From assembly GCF_030408455.1 (NCBI RefSeq), contig NZ_CP046977.1, positions 620,001 through 684,000 of the forward strand: a stretch of 64,000 nucleotides of DNA, in the 5' to 3' direction. How positions within the stretch are numbered: the stretch's first letter is position 1; each line of letters opens with the position of its first letter. This document shows positions 48,080-57,867 of this stretch, one piece after another. The notes under the pieces are model-generated. The model saw only the letters and a program-made list of their open reading frames with translations. It was not told where the DNA came from and ran no database searches. A program made the translations under genes and the position numbers. Source of the DNA: Corynebacterium atrinae (GTDB lineage: Bacteria > Actinomycetota > Actinomycetes > Mycobacteriales > Mycobacteriaceae).

Positions 48080-48904
48080 CTAGCCGCGGTCGGTATGCCG
48101 CAGTTTGTCGCTCAGGTAGGCGCGGGCGTTGCGCCACCGTCGGGTCAGCGATCCGCGGAAGCTCTGGACAGCCTCCGCTGAAGAATCCGCGAAACGAACG
48201 AACGCGTCTGACTCTTCCTTGTGTTCCTCGTAGTCGTCATAGTCGCCATCCACCGGCCCTAGCTCCGGGGCCTGCCTGACACGGCCCTGGGGGGCATCAT
48301 TGAACTTCGGTTCGGGGCGGCCGTCCACGGCGTAAGCCACGACTTGGATATCGGGTCCCTCGGGGGAGACATCGACACCAATCCACTGCCGCTGGGCCTC
48401 TTCTACCAAGTCGCTGGGCTCGAAAGGGAGGGAGATCCCGCCGATTGATTCGGCGCGTTCGCCGGCCCAGAAGGGCGACTCAAAGGGCTCAGGCAGGCCG
48501 ACGTCCTCGTAGGTGCGGGTGCGCGTCGCACACAGGGAGCGTTTGAGCACTCCGCCGCGCCAATGGGCGAATCCGCCGTAGCCGCGGGCGCCGCTCGCGA
48601 AAGCATAAACCTCGGCGGCGGGCACGGAATCGAGCAGGCGTGAGCTGATCTCGGAGAGCTGGGGGACGTCTTGGATGACCGTCTGCACGATGGTGAGGCC
48701 GGGGAATCCGGCGACGTAGAACTCGCCAGTCGAGGCGGGCGCGGAGCGGTTGAGGGGGAATTGGCCGATGGGCACGATCGGCCACGCGGGGTTAAGTTGC
48801 GCGAGGTACTTGCGGCCGTAGCCGCGGTCGGCCTTGGGCTCCGCCTCGATGACCGTGGCTGGCTCGGCGGCCGTGACGAACCAGAGGGTAACAACGGATT
48901 CCAT
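48080..48904 (-). CDS. DUF6928-like protein
   Basis: A 274-residue soluble acidic protein. The first 200 residues (WFVTAAEPATVIEAEPKADR, YLAQLNPAWPIVPIGQFPLN, EFYVAGFPGLTIVQ) resemble the actinobacterial DUF6928 pattern as I remember it. The last 50 residues are acidic and end in a basic segment (SLTRRWRNARAYLSDKLRHT). The function is unknown. It begins 2 bp after the sepH stop, so it is probably cotranscribed with it. The start is ATG 48904; a longer frame would overlap sepH. Confidence 0.65.
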   Translation of the reverse strand: MESVVTLWFVTAAEPATVIEAEPKADRGYGRKYLAQLNPAWPIVPIGQFPLNRSAPASTGEFYVAGFPGLTIVQTVIQDVPQLSEISSRLLDSVPAAEVYAFASGARGYGGFAHWRGGVLKRSLCATRTRTYEDVGLPEPFESPFWAGERAESIGGISLPFEPSDLVEEAQRQWIGVDVSPEGPDIQVVAYAVDGRPEPKFNDAPQGRVRQAPELGPVDGDYDDYEEHKEESDAFVRFADSSAEAVQSFRGSLTRRWRNARAYLSDKLRHTDRG

Positions 48905-48906
48905 TG

Positions 48907-49788
48907 CTACCCGCGTGGGCGCTTCGTATTCGTCCGCACGCCGAGGAGGACGTCTTCCCAATGCGGGGTCACTGCTTTACGACGTCGCTTCGTCGACGCC
49001 GCGGGCTTATCCTCCGGGTCCGGGTGGCGCAGAAACTCCTCACCTTCGGCGACTCCGTCGCCTTCGAAGTCGAGGTCGTCGGGCTCTTCTTCGTAGCGGT
49101 TGCCCCGCCCGACGGAGGTCAAGGTGCGCACGGGCTGGACGAAATCGGGGTCGGTGAGGTCCGCGGCGATGGCGTTGCGGGCTTCAGCCGTCGATGCGGA
49201 AGAGGCGTGGTTGTTGACGGTCCATTCGGCTTCGTTGTCCGATAGCCCCGCCGTCCAGCTCACGCGCACGACCCACTTGCCGGTGGGCTCGCGGTAGGCA
49301 TCCCACGTGCTGTCGGCGACGGATTGACCACGGGCGGCGAACGCCGTGGCGAGGACTTCCCACAGGGTCAGCTTGGCCGGGCCGTCTTCGCGGATAGGGT
49401 GGGCCTGTTTAGCCAGCTCCGCCATGCGTTGGCGCTCCAGGATGACGGGGTGGGCGAAAGGCTCGACGCGGGACTCGGCAACGCCCATCTCCTCGGCGAG
49501 GTCGGCGATGCTGGCGCCGCTGCGGATGCGCCCCTGGATGTCTCGCGGGCGCATGGTCAGGGGAGTGGTGAGCAGTGGGTCCGGCGCGGGAATGGAACGT
49601 TCAACCTCGACGACGGCTTCCTCGGGCTCCGGCTCTGCCGGAGTTTCTACGGCGGGAGGGGCCAAGAGGGAGGTGCGGGCGGCGTCGTCAAGCGAATCGA
49701 CCGCAACGAAGAACTGTTCGCCATCCTCGGCGCGCAGCACCAAGGAGGTATCGGTTGAATCTTCATTGACGAGGAACAGCTCGCGCAT
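48907..49788 (-). CDS. sepH: Septation protein SepH (DUF3071)
   Basis: A 293-residue protein. The N-terminal DUF3071 part (MRELFLVNEDSTDTSLVLRAEDG) and the helix-turn-helix-like MRPRDIQGRIRSGASIADLAEEMGVAESRVEPFAHPVILERQRMAELA are SepH features; the C-terminal third is variable and acidic, with a basic end (KRRRKAVTPHWEDVLLGV) that is conserved in the family. SepH binds FtsZ and helps assemble division filaments in actinobacteria. Its place next to serC is typical of Corynebacterium. Confidence 0.88.
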   Translation of the reverse strand: MRELFLVNEDSTDTSLVLRAEDGEQFFVAVDSLDDAARTSLLAPPAVETPAEPEPEEAVVEVERSIPAPDPLLTTPLTMRPRDIQGRIRSGASIADLAEEMGVAESRVEPFAHPVILERQRMAELAKQAHPIREDGPAKLTLWEVLATAFAARGQSVADSTWDAYREPTGKWVVRVSWTAGLSDNEAEWTVNNHASSASTAEARNAIAADLTDPDFVQPVRTLTSVGRGNRYEEEPDDLDFEGDGVAEGEEFLRHPDPEDKPAASTKRRRKAVTPHWEDVLLGVRTNTKRPRG

Positions 49789-49888
49789 GAGTTCTCCTTC
49801 GGGCCAGCGGGACTGATGCGTCTACCCTAACGCAGACATGCGCCGAACCGTGGCAGGTCCGGCGCATGTTGATGCGGGTCAACGGGGC

Positions 49889-51529
<1,641 letters not shown>

Positions 51530-52822
51530 GTGGCTACTGACAACAATGACAAGGCCGTACTCCACTACCCGGGCGGCGAGTTCGAAATGGACATCATCAA
51601 AGCCACAGAAGGCAATGATGGTGTTGTCCTGGGGAAGATGCTGGCTGATACCGGTCTGGTGACCTTCGACCCAGGCTACGTCTCCACCGGCTCTTGCGAA
51701 TCTGAGATCACCTACATCGATGGTGAAAATGGCGTCCTGCGCCACCGTGGATACGACATTGCTGATTTGGCGGAGAACGCCACCTTCAACGAGGTGTCCT
51801 ACCTGCTGATCAACGGTGAGCTGCCGACCGTCGAGGAGCTGCACAAGTTCAACGACGACATCCGCCACCACACCCTGCTCGACGAAGACTTCAAGTCGCA
51901 GTTCAACGTCTTCCCGCGTAACGCGCACCCGATGTCCGTACTGGCGTCCTCCGTCAACATCTTGTCCACCTACTACCAGGACGAGCTTGACCCGCTGAAC
52001 GAAGAGCACCTGGACAAGGCCACCGTCCGCCTCATGGCGAAGGTGCCCATGCTGGCCGCTTACGCCTACCGGGCTTCCAAGGGTGCTCCGTACATGTACC
52101 CGGACAACTCCCTCAACGCCCGCGAGAACTTCCTCCGCATGATGTTCGGTTACCCGACCGAGCCCTATGAGGTTGATCCCATCATGGTCAAGGCTCTGGA
52201 CAAGCTCCTCATTCTGCACGCCGACCACGAGCAGAACTGCTCCACCTCCACTGTCCGCATGATTGGTTCGGCGCATGCCAACATGTTCGTTTCCATCGCC
52301 GGCGGTATCAACGCCCTTTCCGGCCCGCTGCACGGTGGTGCCAACCAGGCCGTCCTCGAAATGCTCGAGGAGATTGATGCCAACGGTGGCGACGCAACAG
52401 ACTTCATGAACCGCGTGAAGAACAAGGAGAAGGGTGTCCGCCTCATGGGCTTCGGACACCGCGTCTACCGCAACTACGATCCGCGCGCGGCCATCGTCAA
52501 GGACACCGCATACGAGATCCTCGATCACCTCGGCGGCGACCACCTGCTTGACCTGGCGATGAAGCTGGAGGAGATCGCACTCAACGACGAGTACTTCATC
52601 TCCCGCAAGCTCTACCCGAACGTGGACTTCTACACCGGCCTCATCTACCGCGCCATGGGCTTCCCGACGGACTTCTTCACCGTCCTCTTCGCCATCGGCC
52701 GCCTGCCGGGCTGGATTGCTCACTACCGCGAGCAGCTGAAGACCTCCACGAAGATCAACCGCCCGCGCCAGATCTACACCGGCCAGAACCTGCGCACTCT
52801 CACCCCCCGTGAAGAGCGCTAA
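51530..52822 (+). CDS. gltA: Citrate synthase
   Basis: A 430-residue type II citrate synthase. Catalytic residues sit in ADHEQNCSTSTVRMIGSAHANMFVS (His), GPLHGGANQAVLEMLEEI (His) and FYTGLIYRAMGFPTDFFTVLFAIGRLPGWIAHYREQ (Asp). The N-terminus has the usual beta-sheet part (KAVLHYPGGEFEMDIIKA, GNDGVVLGKMLADTGLVTFDPGY). It condenses acetyl-CoA and oxaloacetate. The start is GTG 51530. A hairpin follows the stop directly. Confidence 0.97.
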   Translation: MATDNNDKAVLHYPGGEFEMDIIKATEGNDGVVLGKMLADTGLVTFDPGYVSTGSCESEITYIDGENGVLRHRGYDIADLAENATFNEVSYLLINGELPTVEELHKFNDDIRHHTLLDEDFKSQFNVFPRNAHPMSVLASSVNILSTYYQDELDPLNEEHLDKATVRLMAKVPMLAAYAYRASKGAPYMYPDNSLNARENFLRMMFGYPTEPYEVDPIMVKALDKLLILHADHEQNCSTSTVRMIGSAHANMFVSIAGGINALSGPLHGGANQAVLEMLEEIDANGGDATDFMNRVKNKEKGVRLMGFGHRVYRNYDPRAAIVKDTAYEILDHLGGDHLLDLAMKLEEIALNDEYFISRKLYPNVDFYTGLIYRAMGFPTDFFTVLFAIGRLPGWIAHYREQLKTSTKINRPRQIYTGQNLRTLTPREER

Positions 52823-52823
52823 A

Positions 52824-52841
52824 AGGCGCTAAGCAGCGCCT
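52824..52841 (+). terminator. Short hairpin after gltA
   Basis: AGGCGCT/AGCGCCT around AAGC starts 2 nt after the stop codon. A T tract is missing, so termination may rely on the larger hairpin at 52848-52894. Confidence 0.45.
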
Positions 52842-52847
52842 AACTCA

Positions 52848-52894
52848 GCCGGGCACATCGGGACCTCTTTATAATGGGGTCCGTTGTGCCCGGC
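52848..52894 (+). terminator. Large hairpin between gltA and FKBP gene with TATAAT in its loop
   Basis: Outer stem GCCGGGCACA pairs exactly with TGTGCCCGGC, then an inner stem GGACC/GGTCC, around a loop holding TATAAT (52870-52875). It may end the gltA message and at the same time hold the -10 box of the FKBP promoter, whose ATG is 50 bp on. Confidence 0.55.
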
Positions 52895-52924
52895 TCGACT
52901 ATTTCTAAAGGAGACAATTTCCAC

Positions 52925-53284
52925 ATGGAAAAGCCACAGATTGACACCCAGTCCGGACCTGCCCCTGAAGAACTCGTGGCCGTTGATCTCATCGTCGGTG
53001 ACGGCGACGAGGCCCAGCCAGGTGGCCTGGTTAAGGTCCACTACGTCGGCGTCGACTTCGAATCCGGCCAGGAGTTTGACTCTTCCTGGGACCGCGGCGA
53101 GGCTATTGAGTTTCCCCTCAACGGCCTGATTGCCGGTTGGCAAGAGGGTATCCCCGGCATGAAGGTGGGTGGGCGTCGCCAGCTCACCATCCCGCCGGAG
53201 CTGGCCTATGGCCCCGCAGGTGGCGGGCACCCGCTCTCCGGCCGCACCCTGGTGTTCGTGATTGACCTGCTCAGCGTCGGTTAA
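52925..53284 (+). CDS. FKBP-type peptidyl-prolyl isomerase
   Basis: A 119-residue FKBP domain without a signal peptide. Conserved pieces are VKVHYVGVDFESGQEFDSSWDRGEAIEFPL, LIAGWQEGIPGMKVGGRRQLTIPPELAYG and the final LVFVIDLL. Active-site Tyr, Asp, Trp and Tyr residues are in place. It catalyses cis-trans isomerisation of prolines, probably in the cytoplasm. The start ATG 52925 follows AAAGGAG. It converges on malic enzyme with no gap. Confidence 0.94.
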   Translation: MEKPQIDTQSGPAPEELVAVDLIVGDGDEAQPGGLVKVHYVGVDFESGQEFDSSWDRGEAIEFPLNGLIAGWQEGIPGMKVGGRRQLTIPPELAYGPAGGGHPLSGRTLVFVIDLLSVG

Positions 53285-54469
53285 TTATTGAGCGTTTTCC
53301 CATGCAGCGGCGACCGCCTTGCTCACGGCAGGGGCGACGCGGGCATCGAGAGGTGAGGGGACAATGTACTCCACATCGAGATGCTCCTCGGCGACCTTGG
53401 CGATAGCGCGGGACGCCGCTAATTTCATGGCCGGGGTGATCTTGGTGGCCCCAGCCTGCAGTGCGCCGTGGAAGATGCCGGGGAACGCAAGGACGTTATT
53501 GATCTGATTGGGGAAGTCCGAGCGTCCGGTGGCAACAACGGCGCCGTAGCGGTGCGCCAGTTCCGGATCGATCTCCGGGTCGGGGTTGGCCAAGGAGAAG
53601 AGGATCGGCTCGGGCGCCATGCCCTTGAGCGCCTCTTCTGACACGTGGCCGCGCGAAAGCCCGATGAAGCAGTCGGCGCCGGCGAGTGCGTCGGCGACGG
53701 ATCCTTCCACCGCTCGGGGGTTGGTGGTGGCGGCGAGCTCTCGCTTGATGTCGTTGAGGTCCTCACGCCCGGCGTGGACGGTGCCGCGCGAGTCGAGCAT
53801 GATGATGTCGGATACGCCGGCGTCGAGAAGCATTTTTGCGCATGCGACTCCGGCAGCCCCCGCGCCGGAGATGACTACCTTGAGGTCCTGCATGGTGCGG
53901 CCCAGCAGCGTGCAGGCATTGCCGAGCGCTGCGGTGATGACGACAGCGGTGCCGTGCTGGTCGTCGTGCATGACGGGGATGTCGAGAGCCTCGACGAGGC
54001 GACGTTCCACCTCAAAACAACGCGGCGCGGAGATGTCTTCGAGGTTGATCGCGCCGAAGGAAGGGGCGATGGCCTTGATGGTGGTGACCAGGGCGTCGGT
54101 ATCAGTTTCATCGAGGACGATCGGGAAGGCATTGAGGCCGGCGAAGCGGTCGAAAAGCTGGGCTTTACCCTCCATGACGGGCAGGGCGGCCTGGGGTCCG
54201 ATGTCGCCGAGTCCGAGCACGGCCGTGCCATCCGAAATGATTGCGACGGTGTGCCCCACGCCGGTGTAGCGGTGTGCGAGCTTGGGGTTTTCGGCAATTG
54301 CCGTGCAGACTTGAGCCACACCCGGGGTGTAAGAGATGGACAGATCGCGTTGGGTCTTTAAGGGGCGGGCGGTGTGGATGGAAAGCTTGCCGCCCTCGTG
54401 CGCGGCGAAAATCTCGTGGTCTGAGAGTTCGGAAATATGATGGGCGTGGGGACTACGCGGGTCAGTCAT
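53285..54469 (-). CDS. malE: Malic enzyme (short NAD(P)-dependent type)
   Basis: A 394-residue malic enzyme of the short bacterial class. SISYTPGVAQVC (Tyr), GDIGPQAALPVMEGKAQLFDRFAG (Lys) and MHDDQHGTAVVITAAL (metal-binding Asp) are the active-site blocks; VVISGAGAAGVACAKMLLDAG is the dinucleotide fold. Length matches C. glutamicum MalE (about 392). It decarboxylates malate to pyruvate. The start ATG 54469 has AGGATGG before it. It diverges from the aldo/keto reductase gene. Confidence 0.94.
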   Translation of the reverse strand: MTDPRSPHAHHISELSDHEIFAAHEGGKLSIHTARPLKTQRDLSISYTPGVAQVCTAIAENPKLAHRYTGVGHTVAIISDGTAVLGLGDIGPQAALPVMEGKAQLFDRFAGLNAFPIVLDETDTDALVTTIKAIAPSFGAINLEDISAPRCFEVERRLVEALDIPVMHDDQHGTAVVITAALGNACTLLGRTMQDLKVVISGAGAAGVACAKMLLDAGVSDIIMLDSRGTVHAGREDLNDIKRELAATTNPRAVEGSVADALAGADCFIGLSRGHVSEEALKGMAPEPILFSLANPDPEIDPELAHRYGAVVATGRSDFPNQINNVLAFPGIFHGALQAGATKITPAMKLAASRAIAKVAEEHLDVEYIVPSPLDARVAPAVSKAVAAAWENAQ

Positions 54470-54533
54470 ATGGACCATCCTAAGGTGTGATGGGGGTCCG
54501 ATCGGGCACACATGGACAGTAATAAAGGGCACA

Positions 54534-55412
54534 ATGGGCAATATGACGACGAATAGTCCCGTGAAAGTGCCCAGCGTCACCCTCAATGATGGAACCGAAA
54601 TGCCTCAGCTTGGGCTGGGGACGTGGAACCTGACGGGGGAGGACGGCGCACGCATCGTCCGCGAGGCCATCGCAATGGGCTATCGCCATATTGATACAGC
54701 TTCGATTTATCACAACGAAGAAGAGGTTGGCCAGGCGATCCGAGAAGCCATCGCCGCCGGTGATGTTACCCGCGAGGAGCTGTTTGTCACCTCCAAGCTG
54801 TGGAACGACGACCAGGGCGAGGACCGTGTGCCCGCCGCCTTCCAGGAGTCGCTGCACCGGCTCGGCCTGGAATACCTCGACCTCTACTTGGTGCACTGGC
54901 CGGCCCCGTCGCTGGGGAAGTACCTGGAAAGCTACGAGGCCATCGCCCGCCTCCAGGGCCTCGGAGTCATCCAGTCCATCGGAGTGTCGAACTTCTACGA
55001 AGAAGTTCTCCACGAGCTTATCGACGCCACCGGGACCGCCCCAGCCGTCAATCAGGTAGAGCTGCATCCCGGCTTTTCCCAAGCTCCGCTGCGTCAGGTC
55101 CACGAAGAGCTGGGAATCCTCACCGAGGCCTGGTCGCCGCTCGGCCGTGGTGCCGTGCTGGCGGATCCGGTCCTGGACGCCGTGGCCCGGGACGTGGGGA
55201 AGACGACAGCTCAGGTGGCCTTGCGCTGGGAGATGCAACTGGGCTGCTCCGCTATTCCGAAGTCCACCAACCTCCAGCGGTTGGAGAAGATTCTCGAGGT
55301 CACGGACTTCTCGCTGAATTCCGCCCAGATGGATGCTATTAGCGATTTGGACCATGCCGAGGGCTTTGGGCGGATTTTCGACGATCCCCGCTCTTATCCG
55401 AGCGAAGACTAG
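54534..55412 (+). CDS. Aldo/keto reductase
   Basis: A 292-residue AKR of the 2,5-diketo-gluconate reductase-like group. The catalytic tetrad is visible: Asp and Tyr in HIDTASIYHNEEEVG, Lys in LFVTSKLWND and His in YLVHWP. The C-terminal SAIPKSTNLQRLEKILEV binds the NADPH phosphate. Substrate is unknown. ATG 54543 is an alternative start. The gene is 64 bp from malE on the opposite strand. Confidence 0.9.
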   Translation: MGNMTTNSPVKVPSVTLNDGTEMPQLGLGTWNLTGEDGARIVREAIAMGYRHIDTASIYHNEEEVGQAIREAIAAGDVTREELFVTSKLWNDDQGEDRVPAAFQESLHRLGLEYLDLYLVHWPAPSLGKYLESYEAIARLQGLGVIQSIGVSNFYEEVLHELIDATGTAPAVNQVELHPGFSQAPLRQVHEELGILTEAWSPLGRGAVLADPVLDAVARDVGKTTAQVALRWEMQLGCSAIPKSTNLQRLEKILEVTDFSLNSAQMDAISDLDHAEGFGRIFDDPRSYPSED

Positions 55413-55481
55413 TTGACCAGCCTGGCACCGCGCTGACCTGCATTTAGTTCAATGGTTGGCTAAGTGAGTTAAGCGAGGTGC

Positions 55482-55567
55482 TAGGCATTGGCAAGGCTTG
55501 CTAATATCGGCAATCTAGCTAACGGATGCTTTGCAAAATTAGCTATTGCCGATGTCTGTATTTTTGG
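55482..55567. repeat. Imperfect palindrome, possible type C repeat
   Basis: Arms ATCGGCAATCTAGCTAA (55506-55522) and TTAGCTATTGCCGAT (55539-55553) flank CGGATGCTTTGCAAAA. The right end TATTTTTGG resembles the ends of the type A and B repeats. The left end is diverged. Single copy in the window. Confidence 0.55.
55528..55540 (+). promoter_or_regulatory. Probable RamB site upstream of mctBC
   Basis: GCTTTGCAAAATT contains the palindromic TTTGCAAA core of RamB sites. In C. glutamicum RamA and RamB control the mct genes. It lies at the loop of the type C palindrome, 257 bp before mctB. Confidence 0.5.
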
Positions 55568-55796
55568 GGGTAGAAGCCGCCCCGTCGAATGTCCAGCTTA
55601 GGGGAGTGCTCGGGGGTGGGGAGTGGGTCTAATCGGTAAAAGATTTCTGTTTCGCTTCGTCGTTGCATTGTGGGGCAGGTAACTTCAATTTGCAGCACGC
55701 GGTGTGATCACTGGCACAGGACGTACGTCCCGTGGCAGAGGCCACCACAAGATTGACCCCCAGAATTCTCTGGGGCCAAGTGAAAGAGAGATCAAC

Positions 55797-56144
55797 GTGA
55801 GTGCAACTCCAGTGGTCCGCCCGGATGGACGGCGCGAGCCGACCTCCCAGGACTTCATCGACATGCAAAACAGCGAGCAGTTTAAAAAGCTGCGGAGGAC
55901 CTACCGGTCCTTCACCTTCCCCATGTCTGTGGCCTTCTTCGTTTGGTTCATCCTCTACGTTCTCGTGGCTACCTTCGCTGCGGACTGGATGGGCACCGAG
56001 ATCGGCGGCGGCTTTAACATCGGCATCGTCTTCGGACTCCTGCAGTTCGTGACCACCTTCGTGATCACCTGGGTCTACGTGCGGTACGCCAACAAGAACA
56101 TCGAGCCGCAAGCGGCCGCCATTCGCGAAGCAATGGAGGGTTAG
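55797..56144 (+). CDS. mctB: MctB-type small membrane protein (DUF485)
   Basis: A 115-residue DUF485 protein with two membrane helices (about 41-63 and 75-97) and the family block SEQFKKLRRTYRSFTFPMSVAFFVWFILYVL. It is the small partner of acetate/monocarboxylate symporters; its exact role is not known. The start GTG 55797 (VSATPVVRPDG) follows GAGAG; an upstream in-frame start at 55704 would put part of the leader into protein. It is followed by mctC after 3 bp. Confidence 0.88.
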   Translation: MSATPVVRPDGRREPTSQDFIDMQNSEQFKKLRRTYRSFTFPMSVAFFVWFILYVLVATFAADWMGTEIGGGFNIGIVFGLLQFVTTFVITWVYVRYANKNIEPQAAAIREAMEG

Positions 56145-56147
56145 AAC

Positions 56148-57794
56148 ATGACCACTGCATACCTTGCTCAGGAATCTTCCAGCACCGGCAACCCGATCCT
56201 CAATATTGCGGTCTTCGTTGTCTTCATCGTTGTCACCATGGCCGTGGTCATGCGCGCCGGCAAGTCCACCAAGGAAGCAGCCGACTTCTACACCGGTGGC
56301 GCATCCTTCACCGGCACCCAGAACGGCCTCGCCATCGCAGGTGACTACCTGTCTGCTGCGTCCTTCCTCGGTATCGTCGGCTCCATCGCCATTACCGGTT
56401 ACGACGGCTTCCTTTACTCCATTGGCTTCTTCGTCGCATGGCTGGTCGCCCTGCTGCTCGTCGCCGAGCCGCTGCGTAACGTCGGCCGCTTCACCATGGC
56501 TGACGTCCTCTCCTTCCGACTGCGCCAGAAGCCGGTCCGTGTGGCCGCCGCCGTGGGTACCCTCGCGGTCTCTCTCTTCTACCTCATCGCCCAGATGGCC
56601 GGCGCCGGCTCGCTCGTCTCCGTGCTCCTCGACCTTCATGGCACCACGGAGCAGGCCATCGTCGTTGCTATCGTCGGCGTGATCATGATCGCTTACGTCC
56701 TCATCGGCGGCATGAAGGGCACCACCTACGTCCAGATGATCAAGGCTGTCCTGCTCGTCGGCGGCGTCGCAATTATGACCATCCTGGTCTTCGTCTCCAT
56801 CCGCGGCGGCTTCTCCACGCTGTTCCATGATGCAGTCGCGATGCACGCTGACTCCGCACAGCTTCAAAAGGTTGGCTACGAGGCCACCGACATCATGAAG
56901 CCGGGCCTGAAGTACGGCGGCACCTTCATCAAGCAGCTGGACTTCATCTCCTTGGGCCTCGCCCTGGTGCTGGGTACCGCTGGTCTGCCTCACGTCCTCA
57001 TGCGCTTCTACACGGTCCCGACCGCCCGTGAAGCACGTAAGTCCGTTACCTGGGCCATCGTCCTCATCGGTGCTTTCTACCTCATGACCCTGGTCCTCGG
57101 CTACGGCGCTGCCGCACTCGTCGGCCCGGACCGCATCCTCGCTGCTCCAGGTGGCGCGAATGCCGCAGCACCGCTGCTGGCGCTCGAACTCGGTGGCAGC
57201 ATCTTCATGGCCCTGATTTCCGCAGTCGCCTTCGCCACGGTCCTTGCGGTCGTCGCTGGCCTTGCCATCACGGCCTCGGCCTCCGTCGCCCACGATGTTT
57301 ACGACGCCGTCTTCCGCGATGGTCAGTCCTCCGAGGCAGAGCAGGTCCGCGTCTCTCGCATCACTGTTGTGGTCCTCGGTGTCATCTCCATCATCCTGGG
57401 CATCCTGGCCATGTCGCAGAACGTCGCCTTCCTGGTGTCCCTCGCCTTCGCCGTGGCCGCCTCTGCGAACCTGCCGACCATCCTGTACTCGCTGTACTGG
57501 AAGCGCTTCAACACCGTCGGTGCTGTCGCCTCCATGTACACCGGTACCTTCAGCGCCCTGATCCTCATCTTCCTGTCCCCGGCCGTCTCTGGCGCACCGT
57601 CCGCGATGTTCCCGAACAGCGACTGGTCGATCTTCCCGCTGACCAGCCCGGGCATCGTGTCCATCCCGCTGGCCTTCCTGGTGGGTTACCTGGCTACCGT
57701 GTTCAGCAAGCCGGACAACCTCGATCACCTTGCTTCCGAAATGGAAGTCCGCTCCCTCACCGGAGTTGGTGTGGAGGCCCCGGTCGACCACTAG
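56148..57794 (+). CDS. mctC: Monocarboxylate/sodium-solute symporter MctC
   Basis: A 548-residue sodium:solute symporter of the ActP group, with about 13 membrane helices. Signature regions are SFTGTQNGLAIAGDYLSAASFLGIVGSIAITGYDGFLYSIGF, ADVLSFRLRQKPVR and GTAGLPHVLMRFYTVP. The C. glutamicum MctC takes up pyruvate, acetate and propionate; gene order and length (551 there) support the same role. A strong hairpin ends the message. Confidence 0.93.
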   Translation: MTTAYLAQESSSTGNPILNIAVFVVFIVVTMAVVMRAGKSTKEAADFYTGGASFTGTQNGLAIAGDYLSAASFLGIVGSIAITGYDGFLYSIGFFVAWLVALLLVAEPLRNVGRFTMADVLSFRLRQKPVRVAAAVGTLAVSLFYLIAQMAGAGSLVSVLLDLHGTTEQAIVVAIVGVIMIAYVLIGGMKGTTYVQMIKAVLLVGGVAIMTILVFVSIRGGFSTLFHDAVAMHADSAQLQKVGYEATDIMKPGLKYGGTFIKQLDFISLGLALVLGTAGLPHVLMRFYTVPTAREARKSVTWAIVLIGAFYLMTLVLGYGAAALVGPDRILAAPGGANAAAPLLALELGGSIFMALISAVAFATVLAVVAGLAITASASVAHDVYDAVFRDGQSSEAEQVRVSRITVVVLGVISIILGILAMSQNVAFLVSLAFAVAASANLPTILYSLYWKRFNTVGAVASMYTGTFSALILIFLSPAVSGAPSAMFPNSDWSIFPLTSPGIVSIPLAFLVGYLATVFSKPDNLDHLASEMEVRSLTGVGVEAPVDH

Positions 57795-57816
57795 GTTGAT
57801 CCTCTCCGCATAGAAA

Positions 57817-57854
57817 AGTGCCACCGTCGCGATAGCAATCGCGACGGTGGCACT
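57817..57854 (+). terminator. Terminator of mctBC
   Basis: A perfect 17-bp stem (AGTGCCACCGTCGCGAT and complement) with an AGCA loop begins 22 bp after the mctC stop and is followed by ATTATTT. Confidence 0.88.
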
Positions 57855-57867
57855 ATTATTTGTAGAT

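Larger units (their letters stand above)
55413..55796. other. Control region upstream of mctB with palindromic repeat
   Basis: About 380 bp without a gene. It includes a palindrome at 55482-55567, a TTTGCAAA core at 55530-55537, and GGGG-rich stretches (TGGGG near 55670 and 55773) of the kind bound by RamA. I could not place a promoter with confidence. Confidence 0.5.
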
